Shown one piece after another: positions 42,436 to 50,647 of a DNA stretch of 64,000 nucleotides. Under the pieces are notes generated by a model that was not told where the DNA came from, did not search any database, and saw only the letters and a list, made by a program, of their open reading frames with translations. Origin of the DNA: Propionibacteriaceae bacterium ZF39. Lineage in GTDB: Bacteria > Actinomycetota > Actinomycetes > Propionibacteriales > Propionibacteriaceae. The stretch is taken from NCBI GenBank assembly GCA_039565995.1, contig CP154795.1:2294001-2358000 (forward strand), given 5' to 3'. Each line of letters starts with the position of its first letter. Position 1 is the first letter of the stretch. The translations under genes and the position numbers were made by a program.

Positions 42436-45069
42436 ATGACGACTTGGTTTCGCAGGCCGCTGGTTGCCTTTCTGGGCACACTCCTGATCGCCCTCGGGCT
42501 GGTCACGGGCGCTCCCTCCCAGGCGCGGGCCGCCACGATCACCGGGATCACCTTCAACAACGTGAGCCGGTCGGCCGCGCTGAACACGAATCCGGCCTCC
42601 TCCGCGGAAGTGGACGACCTGAGCGTGCGGGACGGGGGACGTCTCTATCTGCCGGCCTCCGCGGACCCGACGGCACTCTCGGGCTGGATCACCTCCGATG
42701 ACGGCACCCGGGAGGCGTTCGGGGTGGGCGACTATGCCCTGACCTCGACCGGGGATCACGAGTGGTCTTTGACCCTCGTGAGCAACCCGACGGTCGGCGT
42801 CACGGTTTATCAGTCGGGATCCGTGCCGGCGATGTATGTCCGCACCAACGGCGGCCTGGCCGCGATCGAGGCCGACAAGAGCCACGAGGACGAGGGCGGC
42901 TCCATGGCGCTCGTCGGAGCCGATACCAATCCGGTCTACAACGGCCTTCTCGGAGAGATGAAGGGGCGCGGCAACACGACGTGGGGCTATCCGAAGAAGC
43001 CCTATCAGGTCAAGCTCGACAAGAGCACCGAACTGGTTGCCGACGCCGGTGCCCACAAGACCTGGATCCTGCTGGCCAACTACCTCGATACCTCGCTCAT
43101 CCGCAACCAGGTCGCCTACAACCTGGAGGGATCCGCACTGCGTCGCGCCGGGCTCACCGATCACTCGATCAAGGGCCGCATGATCGACCTCTGGATCGAC
43201 GGCGATTTCCGCGGGTCCTACTACCTCGCCGAGAAGGTCCAGGTCGGCGCGACCCGCGTGAACATCACCGACCTGGAGAAGGCGAACGAGGCGGCCAACC
43301 CGGGGACGGACCTGGGTTCCACCCCGACCGTCCGGGCCGAAACCACCGATCCACGCTTCGCCGGACTCCGCGAGGCGCAATACGCCGAGTTCTCGAACTC
43401 CCCGACCGGCTATCAGAACAGTGGCTACCTCTTCGAGATGGACTTCGCCAGTGGCTCCCGGGCCGAACGGTCCTACTTCATCACGCGGCAGGGAACGCCC
43501 TTCACGGTGAAAGCCCCGGAGGACGCGAATCGCGATGAGCTGGCGTACGCCTCGGGCTTCATGCAGGGCCTCGAGGATGCGATCTTCTCCCCCACCGGGC
43601 GCAATGCCGCCGGCCGGCACTACACCGACTATCTGGACCTGCAGTCCTTCGCCACCTATTACGCAGTCCAGGAGGCGGTCGCCAACGAGGACGCGTTCAA
43701 GTCCAGCGCGTACTTCTATCTCGACCGCGGCGGCAAGCTCGTGGCCGGCCCGCTCTGGGACTGCGACCGGTGTCTCGGCAGCCTCACGGGCCACGCCGCG
43801 CCGGAGTCCGTGCATGTCGGCAAGTGGTCGCGCCTGAAGCCGCTGTGGATCAAGCAGCTGCTGTCGCACACCGACTTCCGGGCCGCGGTCCGCACCGCCT
43901 GGACGGGCTCGGTGAAGCCCGAATTGGATCAGCTGCTGGCAGCCGACGGCCGTCTTTCGGAGTACGCCGCAGAGGTTGCGTACTCAGCGAAACTCAACAA
44001 GCTGCGCTGGTCGGCGCATCCGGCGTCGATCGCTTCGCCGACGCCGGCCGGAGATATCACGTGGCTGCGCAGCTACACCACGTCACGCCGGGATGCTCTG
44101 GGACGGGTGTTCGGTGCCGCCTACACCGACAACGTCCGCATCCCCGACGGCATCTATGTCATCCGCAACGGTCGACTGCAGGTCGACGTCTCGCGGATGT
44201 CGACCGAGACCGGCGCGAACATCCAACTCTGGGATCCGAACACCACGGATGCGCAACGGTTCCGCGTCACGCGCGGGGCGGATTTGTTCTACACGATCAC
44301 CAACGTGCATTCGGGGAAGCTGCTGGACGTCCGCTATGCCGCCGCGGCCAATGGGACGAATGTGTGGCAATACCCACTCACCGGAACCAAGGCCCAGAAG
44401 TGGACCATCGGCACCTATGACGGGGTCAACTACACGATCGCCTCGGCCCTGGGCATCTTCGACATCGGCGACACCGGGGGACGGGAGGACGGTCACGTGC
44501 TCGATGCTGCCGCCGCCGGGCAGACCGCCGGCACCAACATCCAGATCTGGGCCGACAACGGCACTTCGGCCCAGCAGTTCCGCTTCGCCGCGGTCGACAC
44601 CACGCCTCCGCCGCCGCCACCGGCGCCCGAGATCGTGGAAGGCGTGCCCTATGCCCTGGCGTCCGGACTCAATCGTGCCAAGGTGCTGGACGTGCGCTAC
44701 GCGAGCCCGGCCCGCGGGACCAACGTCCAACTCTGGGATTTCAACGGCAGCAGCGCCCAGCGGTTCACGTTCCACGCACTCGGCGACGGGAGCTATCAGA
44801 TCCTGACCGGACCGGGTGGCGCGGTCGACGTGGCGTATGCCGGGACGGCGCGCGGAACCAATGTCTGGCAGTGGGACGCCACCGGCTCCATCGCCCAGCA
44901 ATGGGTTCTCCGTCCCACCGGGGACGGCGATGGCAGCTTCTACGTCGTGTCGCGCGCCAACGGCCTGTATCTCGATGTGGCCTATGCGGGAACGGCGAAC
45001 GGAACCAACGTGTGGACCTGGTCCCACACCGGCACCGGGGCCCAGAAGTTCTATCTGAACCGCCTGTGA
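42436..45069 (+). CDS. Secreted CotH-kinase domain protein with ricin-type lectin repeats
   Basis: The 877-residue protein starts with a signal peptide (RRPLVAFLGTLLIALGLVTG, cleavage near ARA-A at residue 32) and a beta-rich region. The CotH kinase fold runs from about 170 to 500: KGRGNTTW near 176, SLIRNQVAYNLE, and GPLWDCDRC near 438, where the Asp of the GPxWDxD metal motif is kept. About 300 residues of ricin-type beta-trefoil repeats follow (recurring KVLDVRYASPARGTNVQLW-like units, about 569-715 and 735-877), split by a TPPPPPPAPE linker. CotH proteins phosphorylate secreted proteins; the lectin would tether it to glycans. No anchor was seen. Confidence 0.88.
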   Translation: MTTWFRRPLVAFLGTLLIALGLVTGAPSQARAATITGITFNNVSRSAALNTNPASSAEVDDLSVRDGGRLYLPASADPTALSGWITSDDGTREAFGVGDYALTSTGDHEWSLTLVSNPTVGVTVYQSGSVPAMYVRTNGGLAAIEADKSHEDEGGSMALVGADTNPVYNGLLGEMKGRGNTTWGYPKKPYQVKLDKSTELVADAGAHKTWILLANYLDTSLIRNQVAYNLEGSALRRAGLTDHSIKGRMIDLWIDGDFRGSYYLAEKVQVGATRVNITDLEKANEAANPGTDLGSTPTVRAETTDPRFAGLREAQYAEFSNSPTGYQNSGYLFEMDFASGSRAERSYFITRQGTPFTVKAPEDANRDELAYASGFMQGLEDAIFSPTGRNAAGRHYTDYLDLQSFATYYAVQEAVANEDAFKSSAYFYLDRGGKLVAGPLWDCDRCLGSLTGHAAPESVHVGKWSRLKPLWIKQLLSHTDFRAAVRTAWTGSVKPELDQLLAADGRLSEYAAEVAYSAKLNKLRWSAHPASIASPTPAGDITWLRSYTTSRRDALGRVFGAAYTDNVRIPDGIYVIRNGRLQVDVSRMSTETGANIQLWDPNTTDAQRFRVTRGADLFYTITNVHSGKLLDVRYAAAANGTNVWQYPLTGTKAQKWTIGTYDGVNYTIASALGIFDIGDTGGREDGHVLDAAAAGQTAGTNIQIWADNGTSAQQFRFAAVDTTPPPPPPAPEIVEGVPYALASGLNRAKVLDVRYASPARGTNVQLWDFNGSSAQRFTFHALGDGSYQILTGPGGAVDVAYAGTARGTNVWQWDATGSIAQQWVLRPTGDGDGSFYVVSRANGLYLDVAYAGTANGTNVWTWSHTGTGAQKFYLNRL

Positions 45070-45077
45070 GCGGGATC

Positions 45078-45103
45078 CGCGACGTTCCCGCGGGAACGTC
45101 GCG
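45078..45103. repeat. Palindrome copy 5, intergenic (26-bp symmetry)
   Basis: The core ACGTTCCCGCGGGAACGT at 45082-45099 is extended to 26-bp perfect symmetry by CGCG-type flanks. It lies 8 bases after the cotH stop and before the terminator hairpin. It is the only copy in the window outside a coding region. Confidence 0.9.
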
Positions 45104-45113
45104 CGAAGACCAA

Positions 45114-45141
45114 GGGCCCCGATCCAACAGGATCGGGGCCC
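45114..45141. terminator. Perfect 11-bp hairpin between cotH and tRNA-Val
   Basis: GGGCCCCGATC, the loop CAACAG and GATCGGGGCCC pair perfectly. The hairpin sits between a rightward gene and a leftward tRNA gene (12 bases after the tRNA end), so it can terminate both. T-runs are short. Confidence 0.75.
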
Positions 45142-45153
45142 CAACAGCCACCG

Positions 45154-45226
45154 TGGGCGGTACTGGACTCGAACCAGCGACCTCTTCGGTGTGAACGAAA
45201 CGCGCTACCAACTGCGCCAACCGCCC
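45154..45226 (-). tRNA. tRNA-Val (anticodon CAC)
   Basis: The 73-nt cloverleaf has acceptor GGGCGGT/ACCGCCC, D-arm GCGC...GCGC, anticodon stem TTTCG/CGAAG with loop TTCACAC, and T-arm CTGG-TTCGAGT-CCAG. CCA is not encoded. A TATAGT -10 box at 45249-45244, overlapping the stop codon of the upstream kinase gene, would start the transcript close to the tRNA 5' end. Confidence 0.95.
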
Positions 45227-45244
45227 AAGCCGTGCGAGGAAGAA

Positions 45245-46489
45245 CTATAGACCACGCTCCCCCGGATCCCGAAATCCGCAGATCCGCTCGGCCGGCGCCG
45301 ATGGCAGAGTGATCAGCGTCGAGGCCCGGGAACCGTCGGCCGGGAACCGGTTGCGATAGGCCGCCAGCCAGTCCGCCGCGAACGCCTCCGCCGCGCCCAT
45401 CTCCACCAGGGCCCAGACGCTGCCACCGAAACCCGCCCCGAACGACGAGGCCGCTTTGGCCCCCAGGTCCCCGGCCATCGACACCAGATCGCTGGTCTGC
45501 GGGACCTGATTGCCCAGGTGGGTCTCGGCGAGCCACTGCGACTCGGTGACCGCGCTGCCGAAGGCGTCCAGATCGCCCACAGCCAGGGCGTCGACCGCCG
45601 CCGGCACCAACACCTCGGATTCGACGACGAACTGCTCCAGCCGATGGCTGAGGAATTCGTCCCGCGCAACGAGCCCGGCCAGCTCGGACGGAGCCGTCGG
45701 AGAGGTGCGCACCGCGTCCGCCAGGGTGGCATCCTCCCGGCCGGTCGACGCCTTCCACCGCTCCAGGATCTCCTGTGTCGCCAGGGACGCGCGGTTGTAG
45801 AGCGCCTGGGCTGCCCCCGTCTTCTCCGCGGCCACCCCGCTGGTGGCCACGACGAGCGACCAGCCGTCGGGCCACGGCACGCTCCGGTGCTCGCGCGTGG
45901 GCGAGAAGCCGAACTCGACGAGCTCCCCGTGGCGCCCGCACAGCATGGCGACGTGATCCTCCGACCCGCCATGCGTACCCACCCCGGAATGCTCCCCCAG
46001 AGGCCCGAACCCACGCCCGTTCTCCACGCTCGCCAGGAACGACGCGAGGCGCAGACGATCGTCACCGACCAGGTCGACCCAGGCCGCCGTCTCCGACAGC
46101 CCGATCGCGTCGGCCCACGTCAGGGCGACGGCCACCAGCAGCGCTGACGAACTGCTCATCCCCGACGCCAGCGGAAGGTCCGAGTCGAGGGCGAGGTCGG
46201 CCCCATCCAGCGGGCCGAACACCGCCGTGAATCGATCGACGACCGCCTGCAGATAGCGACCCCAGTGCCCGGCCGGGAGCGCATCTCCCCCGCCGGGCAC
46301 GAGCGTGACCGGGTCGGCGTACGCGCTGCTGCGCGCGACCACCGACCGGTCGGCACGCCGCGTCCCCCGCGCGCGTACGCCCCGGCCCACCGCGCAAACG
46401 AGGACGTTTCCGCCCGCATAGTCGGTGTGTTTGCCGAGCACTTCCACCCGGCCGGGGACCCGCCAACCCGATTCGGGCACGGATGTCAC
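45245..46489 (-). CDS. GHMP kinase, galactokinase family
   Basis: The 414-residue protein has the galactokinase layout: PGRVEVLGKHTDYAGGNV (sugar-binding motif 1), PLASGMSSSSALLVA (ATP loop) and a C-terminal GAGFGGSVWALVE (motif 3). Motif 1 reads GKHTDYAGG where galactokinase has GEHTDYNGG, so the substrate may not be galactose. It would phosphorylate a sugar at C1. The GTG start overlaps the nucleotidyltransferase stop (GTGA). It is the last gene of the sugar operon, and its stop codon is part of the downstream tRNA promoter. Confidence 0.85.
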   Translation of the reverse strand: MTSVPESGWRVPGRVEVLGKHTDYAGGNVLVCAVGRGVRARGTRRADRSVVARSSAYADPVTLVPGGGDALPAGHWGRYLQAVVDRFTAVFGPLDGADLALDSDLPLASGMSSSSALLVAVALTWADAIGLSETAAWVDLVGDDRLRLASFLASVENGRGFGPLGEHSGVGTHGGSEDHVAMLCGRHGELVEFGFSPTREHRSVPWPDGWSLVVATSGVAAEKTGAAQALYNRASLATQEILERWKASTGREDATLADAVRTSPTAPSELAGLVARDEFLSHRLEQFVVESEVLVPAAVDALAVGDLDAFGSAVTESQWLAETHLGNQVPQTSDLVSMAGDLGAKAASSFGAGFGGSVWALVEMGAAEAFAADWLAAYRNRFPADGSRASTLITLPSAPAERICGFRDPGERGL

Positions 46490-47313
46490 AGATTCACCTC
46501 GTGCCCGGCCAGCGCCGCACTCACGGCGGCCACGTCCCCCCGCGCGGACAGGTCGAGGACTCCTTCGTCGGACGGCACGACCGTGAACTCCACGCCATCG
46601 GCAACAAGAGCCCGCACCGCATCGACGATCTCGAGCTCACCGCGAGCCGAGGGACCGATCCGCCGGCAGGCGTCGAAGATCGAGGGCTCTAAGAGCCAGC
46701 AGTTCATGGTGATCAAGGGGTACGCCGGATCTCCGGCCCTGGTCTGCAACGCGGCCACGGCGTCAGGGGTCGGCTTCTCCACCAGATCGATCAGGGCGGC
46801 GCCCCGCACGCCGAGCAATCCGAAGGCGGCGATGCGTTCGGCGGGGATGTTGGAGTGGGCGAGGAGCCCGTCACGGCTGTATCCGACCGTCGCGGAGCCG
46901 GGCGCGGCGATGAGGGCCCGCACCGACTCGGTCGGATAGAGGTTGTCACCGTTGACGACGACGAACCGATCGCATCCGGCAAAGTTTTCCGCCGCGGCCA
47001 CGGCATCCGCGGTCCCCCGCGGTTCGGCCTGCTCGGCGAAGGTCACCCGCAGGCGCGACATCGGCAGGTTCTCGTAGTAGTCCCGTACGGCCGTGTGCTC
47101 GGGGCCGATGACGAGACAGGCGTCAACGAGCCCGGCATCGGCGAGCCGCGTCAGCACGTGGTCGAGGAACGGCCGGCCGCCGAGGGGCATCATGGCCTTC
47201 GCCCCGACGGCAGCCGCGGAGGCCTGCTCGGGTGACAGATCGGCGGACGCCTCACGCCGCATGCGGGAGCCGAGCCCGCGCGCCATCACGACCACCTTGG
47301 TGACCGGTGTCAT
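46486..47313 (-). CDS. Sugar-phosphate nucleotidyltransferase (NTP_transferase family)
   Basis: The 275-residue protein has a Rossmann-like nucleotidyltransferase fold: VVVMARGLGSRMR (nucleotide loop, a variant of AGGxGTR), GAKAMMPLGGRPFLDHVL with the substrate lysine, and VVVNGDNLYP for the metal Asp. It would join a sugar 1-phosphate to an NTP. The enzyme is short, without a left-handed beta-helix, and the Arg-Leu in the loop is unusual. It overlaps both the mutase gene (ATGA) and the kinase gene (GTGA), so the three are coupled. Confidence 0.85.
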   Translation of the reverse strand: MTPVTKVVVMARGLGSRMRREASADLSPEQASAAAVGAKAMMPLGGRPFLDHVLTRLADAGLVDACLVIGPEHTAVRDYYENLPMSRLRVTFAEQAEPRGTADAVAAAENFAGCDRFVVVNGDNLYPTESVRALIAAPGSATVGYSRDGLLAHSNIPAERIAAFGLLGVRGAALIDLVEKPTPDAVAALQTRAGDPAYPLITMNCWLLEPSIFDACRRIGPSARGELEIVDAVRALVADGVEFTVVPSDEGVLDLSARGDVAAVSAALAGHEVNL

Positions 47314-48731
47314 CACGCCTCCAGGCCCAGATGACGCGCCACCAGATCAGCGGCCGCCTCCGCCTCATCCAGCGAGCCGGCCTCGGCGAACACGCGCAGG
47401 ACCGGCTCGGTGCCGGAGAACCGGATCGTCACCCAACCCCCGTCGGCGAAATAGATCTTGGCTCCGTCTTCCCACGACACGCGCTCGACCTCGCGCGCAA
47501 AATCGGGCAGATCGTGGTCGACGAACACCCGACGCTGCAGTTCCTCACGGCGTGCGGCGGTGAAGCCGAACGCCCGCTCGACCATCTCGAGCCGTCCATA
47601 GCGGGCCTCGATGTCAGCCCAGAGCTCCGACAGCTTCTTGCCGGAGGCCGCGACCATCTCGACGAGCAGGCAGCCGGCATAGATGCCGTCCTTGCCGGCG
47701 ATGTGCCCGCGCACGGTCAGGCCACCCGATGACTCGCCGCCGATCACCGCGTCGGTTTCCGCCATCTTCGACGAGATCCACTTGAACCCGACGGGCACCT
47801 CATAGCACTGCTCGCCGTGGGCCTCGGCGACCCGGTCCAGCAGGTGGGTCGTCGACATGTTGCGTACGGCCGGGCCGGTCCAGCCCTTGCCTGTGAGCAG
47901 GTACTCATACAGCAGCACGAGGATCTGGTTGGGGTGCAGGAAGTTGCCCGCGTCGTCGATGATCCCGAGGCGGTCGGCGTCACCGTCGGTCGCGATGCCG
48001 AGGTCGGCGCCGCGATGCTCCACCTCATGGCGCAGCCACTGCAGCGATCCGACATTCGGCGAGGGCATCCGCCCACCGAACAAGGTGTCGTGACGCGAGT
48101 TGATCACATCGACCTGACAGCGGGCGGTCATCAGGATCGTCTGGAGACCCGTCTGGGCGACTCCGAACATCGGGTCGAGGACGATATGCAGGTGTCGGTG
48201 GCGGATCGTCTCGAGGTCGAGGGCATCGATGATCGAGTCGAGATACCAGTTGATCGAGGTCTGGGTCGTCACGAGGCCCTGGTCCTTGGCCTCCTCGAAG
48301 CCGAGGGCGCGCACCTCCCCGGGGGCCAGCATGTTGATCGCCTCGCCGAGCGAATCGGTCACCTCGGCCTCGGCGTCGCGGCCGCCTTCGGTGAAGACCT
48401 TGATGCCGTTGTAGAGGGCCGGGTTGTGGGAGGCGGTGACGGCCAGGCCGTACGCACAGCCGAGGTTGCGGACCGTCCACATCAGCATCGGTGTGGGAAC
48501 GGGACGGTCGATGAACTGCACATGGATGCCGTTGCCGGCGAAGACCTCCGTGGCCCACTCCGCGGCCTCCGCGGACAGGAAGCGCCGGTCATAGCCGACG
48601 ACCGTGCCGCGGTCGGCGACCCCCTCGTCATGCATGCGGTCGCTGAGCCCCTGGACGAGCAGGCGGACGTTGGCCTTGGTGAAGCCGTCGCCGATGATGG
48701 CACGCCAGCCACCGGTTCCGAACTGGATCAT
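47313..48731 (-). CDS. Phosphohexomutase (phosphoglucomutase/phosphomannomutase family)
   Basis: The 472-residue protein has the four-domain alpha-D-phosphohexomutase signature: FGTGGWRAIIGDGFT, the active-site serine in VTASHNPALYNGIK (about Ser101), the metal loop DGDADRLG, the sugar loop GGESSG and the phosphate loop RFSGTEPVLR. It interconverts sugar 1- and 6-phosphates; glucose or mannose specificity cannot be told. It is directly downstream of the ABC permeases (11 bases) and upstream of the nucleotidyltransferase. Confidence 0.92.
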   Translation of the reverse strand: MIQFGTGGWRAIIGDGFTKANVRLLVQGLSDRMHDEGVADRGTVVGYDRRFLSAEAAEWATEVFAGNGIHVQFIDRPVPTPMLMWTVRNLGCAYGLAVTASHNPALYNGIKVFTEGGRDAEAEVTDSLGEAINMLAPGEVRALGFEEAKDQGLVTTQTSINWYLDSIIDALDLETIRHRHLHIVLDPMFGVAQTGLQTILMTARCQVDVINSRHDTLFGGRMPSPNVGSLQWLRHEVEHRGADLGIATDGDADRLGIIDDAGNFLHPNQILVLLYEYLLTGKGWTGPAVRNMSTTHLLDRVAEAHGEQCYEVPVGFKWISSKMAETDAVIGGESSGGLTVRGHIAGKDGIYAGCLLVEMVAASGKKLSELWADIEARYGRLEMVERAFGFTAARREELQRRVFVDHDLPDFAREVERVSWEDGAKIYFADGGWVTIRFSGTEPVLRVFAEAGSLDEAEAAADLVARHLGLEA

Positions 48732-48742
48732 GGTGGGCTACC

Positions 48743-49669
48743 TCACTTGACCGAGCCGGCGGTCAGACCGCCGATCAATCGTTTCTCGATGAAGCCGAAC
48801 AGGATGATGACGGGCACGATCGCGACGAGCGCGGTCGTGAACAGGTATTGCCAGTCGCGCACATAGAGCCCGAGGAAGCGCGGCATGGCCACGGTCAGCG
48901 GCTGCAGAGCGGGGTCCTGGACGAGCACGAACGCCGCGGCGTACTCATTCCACGTGTTCACGAAGACGAACACGATCGCGGTCACGATGCCCGGCCACAC
49001 CAGCGGCAGCGCGATCCGGAACAGGGCCTGCAGTCGGCCGACCCCGTCGATCAGGGCCGCCTCCTCGACCTCCTTCGGGACCGAGGCGAAGAAGGCCTGC
49101 ATGATCCAGATCGCGAACGACAGGTTGAACGCCGCGTTGATGAGGATCAGCGCGCCCCAGACCAACTGCCCGCGCCAGCCGACGAACTCCTGATAGAGAC
49201 CGACCGCCAGCACCGTGGGCTGCAGCATCTGGGTGATCAGGACGATGAGCAGGAACGGCAGGCGACCCCGGAACCGGAAGCGCGCCACGTAGTAGGCAGC
49301 CGGAGTGGCCACGACCAGCACCAGCAGAGTGGCGCCGACCGCAATGACCGTCGTCGCCAGCAGGGCCCGGCCGGGCGCGACATTGGAGCCCCAGACCGTC
49401 AGATAATTGCTCCACACCGGCTCGGACGGCAGATAGTCCGGCGGGATCTTCATGATGTCGCCCTGGGACTTCAGCGAGCTGATCACCATCAGCACATAGG
49501 GGAACGTGAAGAAGACCAGGATGAGCAGCGAGCCGAGGATGACCAACCAGGGGCTGGGTCGCTTGTGAATCCCCCGATAGCGCCCCCTGGCGCGGGATGG
49601 GCGTACGCCTGCGGCGGGCGTTTCGAGCGCATCGGAGGTCGGGACCGGGGCGGGAACGGGACCGGACAT
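48743..49669 (-). CDS. Carbohydrate ABC transporter permease (MalG type)
   Basis: The 308-residue protein has six membrane helices and the EAA loop (EVEEAALIDGVGRLQALFRIALPLVWPG) that contacts the ATPase. An N-terminal proline-rich cytoplasmic stretch of about 30 residues is typical of CUT1 MalG-type subunits. It pairs with the MalF-type gene 3 bases upstream. No ATPase is encoded here, so a shared MsiK-like ATPase elsewhere in the genome is expected. Confidence 0.92.
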   Translation of the reverse strand: MSGPVPAPVPTSDALETPAAGVRPSRARGRYRGIHKRPSPWLVILGSLLILVFFTFPYVLMVISSLKSQGDIMKIPPDYLPSEPVWSNYLTVWGSNVAPGRALLATTVIAVGATLLVLVVATPAAYYVARFRFRGRLPFLLIVLITQMLQPTVLAVGLYQEFVGWRGQLVWGALILINAAFNLSFAIWIMQAFFASVPKEVEEAALIDGVGRLQALFRIALPLVWPGIVTAIVFVFVNTWNEYAAAFVLVQDPALQPLTVAMPRFLGLYVRDWQYLFTTALVAIVPVIILFGFIEKRLIGGLTAGSVK

Positions 49670-49672
49670 GGC

Positions 49673-50575
49673 TCAGGCCACCTCCTTCGTCGGTTGGACG
49701 ACGATCAGATAGATCGCGATGATCACGAGGCAGAAGGCGAAGTTGACCAGCGACAGGGCGCTGGCGACGCCGGGGCCGAGCTGGGCCTTGTATTCGAAGA
49801 TCAGCGTCGTCGTCGTGTGGCCGGTGTTGTAGCCGGGGGTCTCGTTGAGGATCTTGAGGATCGGCAGCGAGTTGAAGACGTTGATGATGTTGATGAGGGT
49901 GGCGACGGCGATCGACGGTCGCAGCATCGGGAAGATGATCGACCAATAGCGCTGCATCCCGTTGGCACCGTCCACATGGGCGGCCTCCAGGACGTCATCG
50001 GGCACCGACTGGAGCCCGGCGAGGATCGTGTAGGTCGTGAAGGGCAGCGACACATAGATGGCCACGAACACCGCGACCCAGAAGGCCATGGTCGGGTTCT
50101 TGGTGAAACCGATGGCGTGGTCGATGATCCCGGTCTCGACGAGCAGCCGGTTGAACAATCCGACATCGGTCTGGAGCCCGTAGTGGAAGACCGTCGTGGT
50201 CATGACGACCGACGACGCCCACGGCAGGATGATCGCCAGCCGCAACAGCTTGCGGCCGCGGAAGTTGAGATTGAGGAACTGCGCCAGGAGCAGGGACAGC
50301 ACCAGGGTGAGGGCGACGACCACGACGACCCACACCACAGTGTTGAGCCAGATCCGACCCATGGGCACGGTCGGGAACGTGAAGGCACCCGCCGGCCCAT
50401 TGAAGTTGGCCAAGCCCGCCGGCCCCTGCTCGAAGCCATAGGAGCTGAACTTCCGGAAGGCGGTGTAGACCATCAGCCCGGCGGGATAGATCACGACGCC
50501 GGCGATGAGGACGAGTGTCGGGGCGAGCCAGGGCAATGCCCTGAGGCTTTCGCGGAAACCGCCGGTGGGTTTCAT
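49673..50575 (-). CDS. Carbohydrate ABC transporter permease (MalF type)
   Basis: The 300-residue protein has six membrane helices and the EAA loop DDVLEAAHVDGANGMQRYWSIIFPMLRP. It is the partner of the MalG-type permease. The ATG at 50575 follows GAGGGAGCAC. A hairpin lies in the 72 bases between it and the binding-protein gene, a common arrangement that lets the binding protein be made in excess. Confidence 0.92.
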   Translation of the reverse strand: MKPTGGFRESLRALPWLAPTLVLIAGVVIYPAGLMVYTAFRKFSSYGFEQGPAGLANFNGPAGAFTFPTVPMGRIWLNTVVWVVVVVALTLVLSLLLAQFLNLNFRGRKLLRLAIILPWASSVVMTTTVFHYGLQTDVGLFNRLLVETGIIDHAIGFTKNPTMAFWVAVFVAIYVSLPFTTYTILAGLQSVPDDVLEAAHVDGANGMQRYWSIIFPMLRPSIAVATLINIINVFNSLPILKILNETPGYNTGHTTTTLIFEYKAQLGPGVASALSLVNFAFCLVIIAIYLIVVQPTKEVA

Positions 50576-50605
50576 CTGTGCTCCCTCACGCTGTGTGGAC
50601 GGAAG

Positions 50606-50640
50606 TGGGGTGCCCTCCCCAGCCGGGAAGAGCACCCCCA
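50606..50640 (-). terminator. Intercistronic hairpin between binding protein and permease genes
   Basis: GGGGTGC (50607-50613) and GCACCCC (50632-50638) can pair around an 18-base loop. It has no T-run. It is more likely an mRNA-stabilising or partial-attenuation hairpin than a full terminator. Confidence 0.5.
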
Positions 50641-50647
50641 CAGGTGG

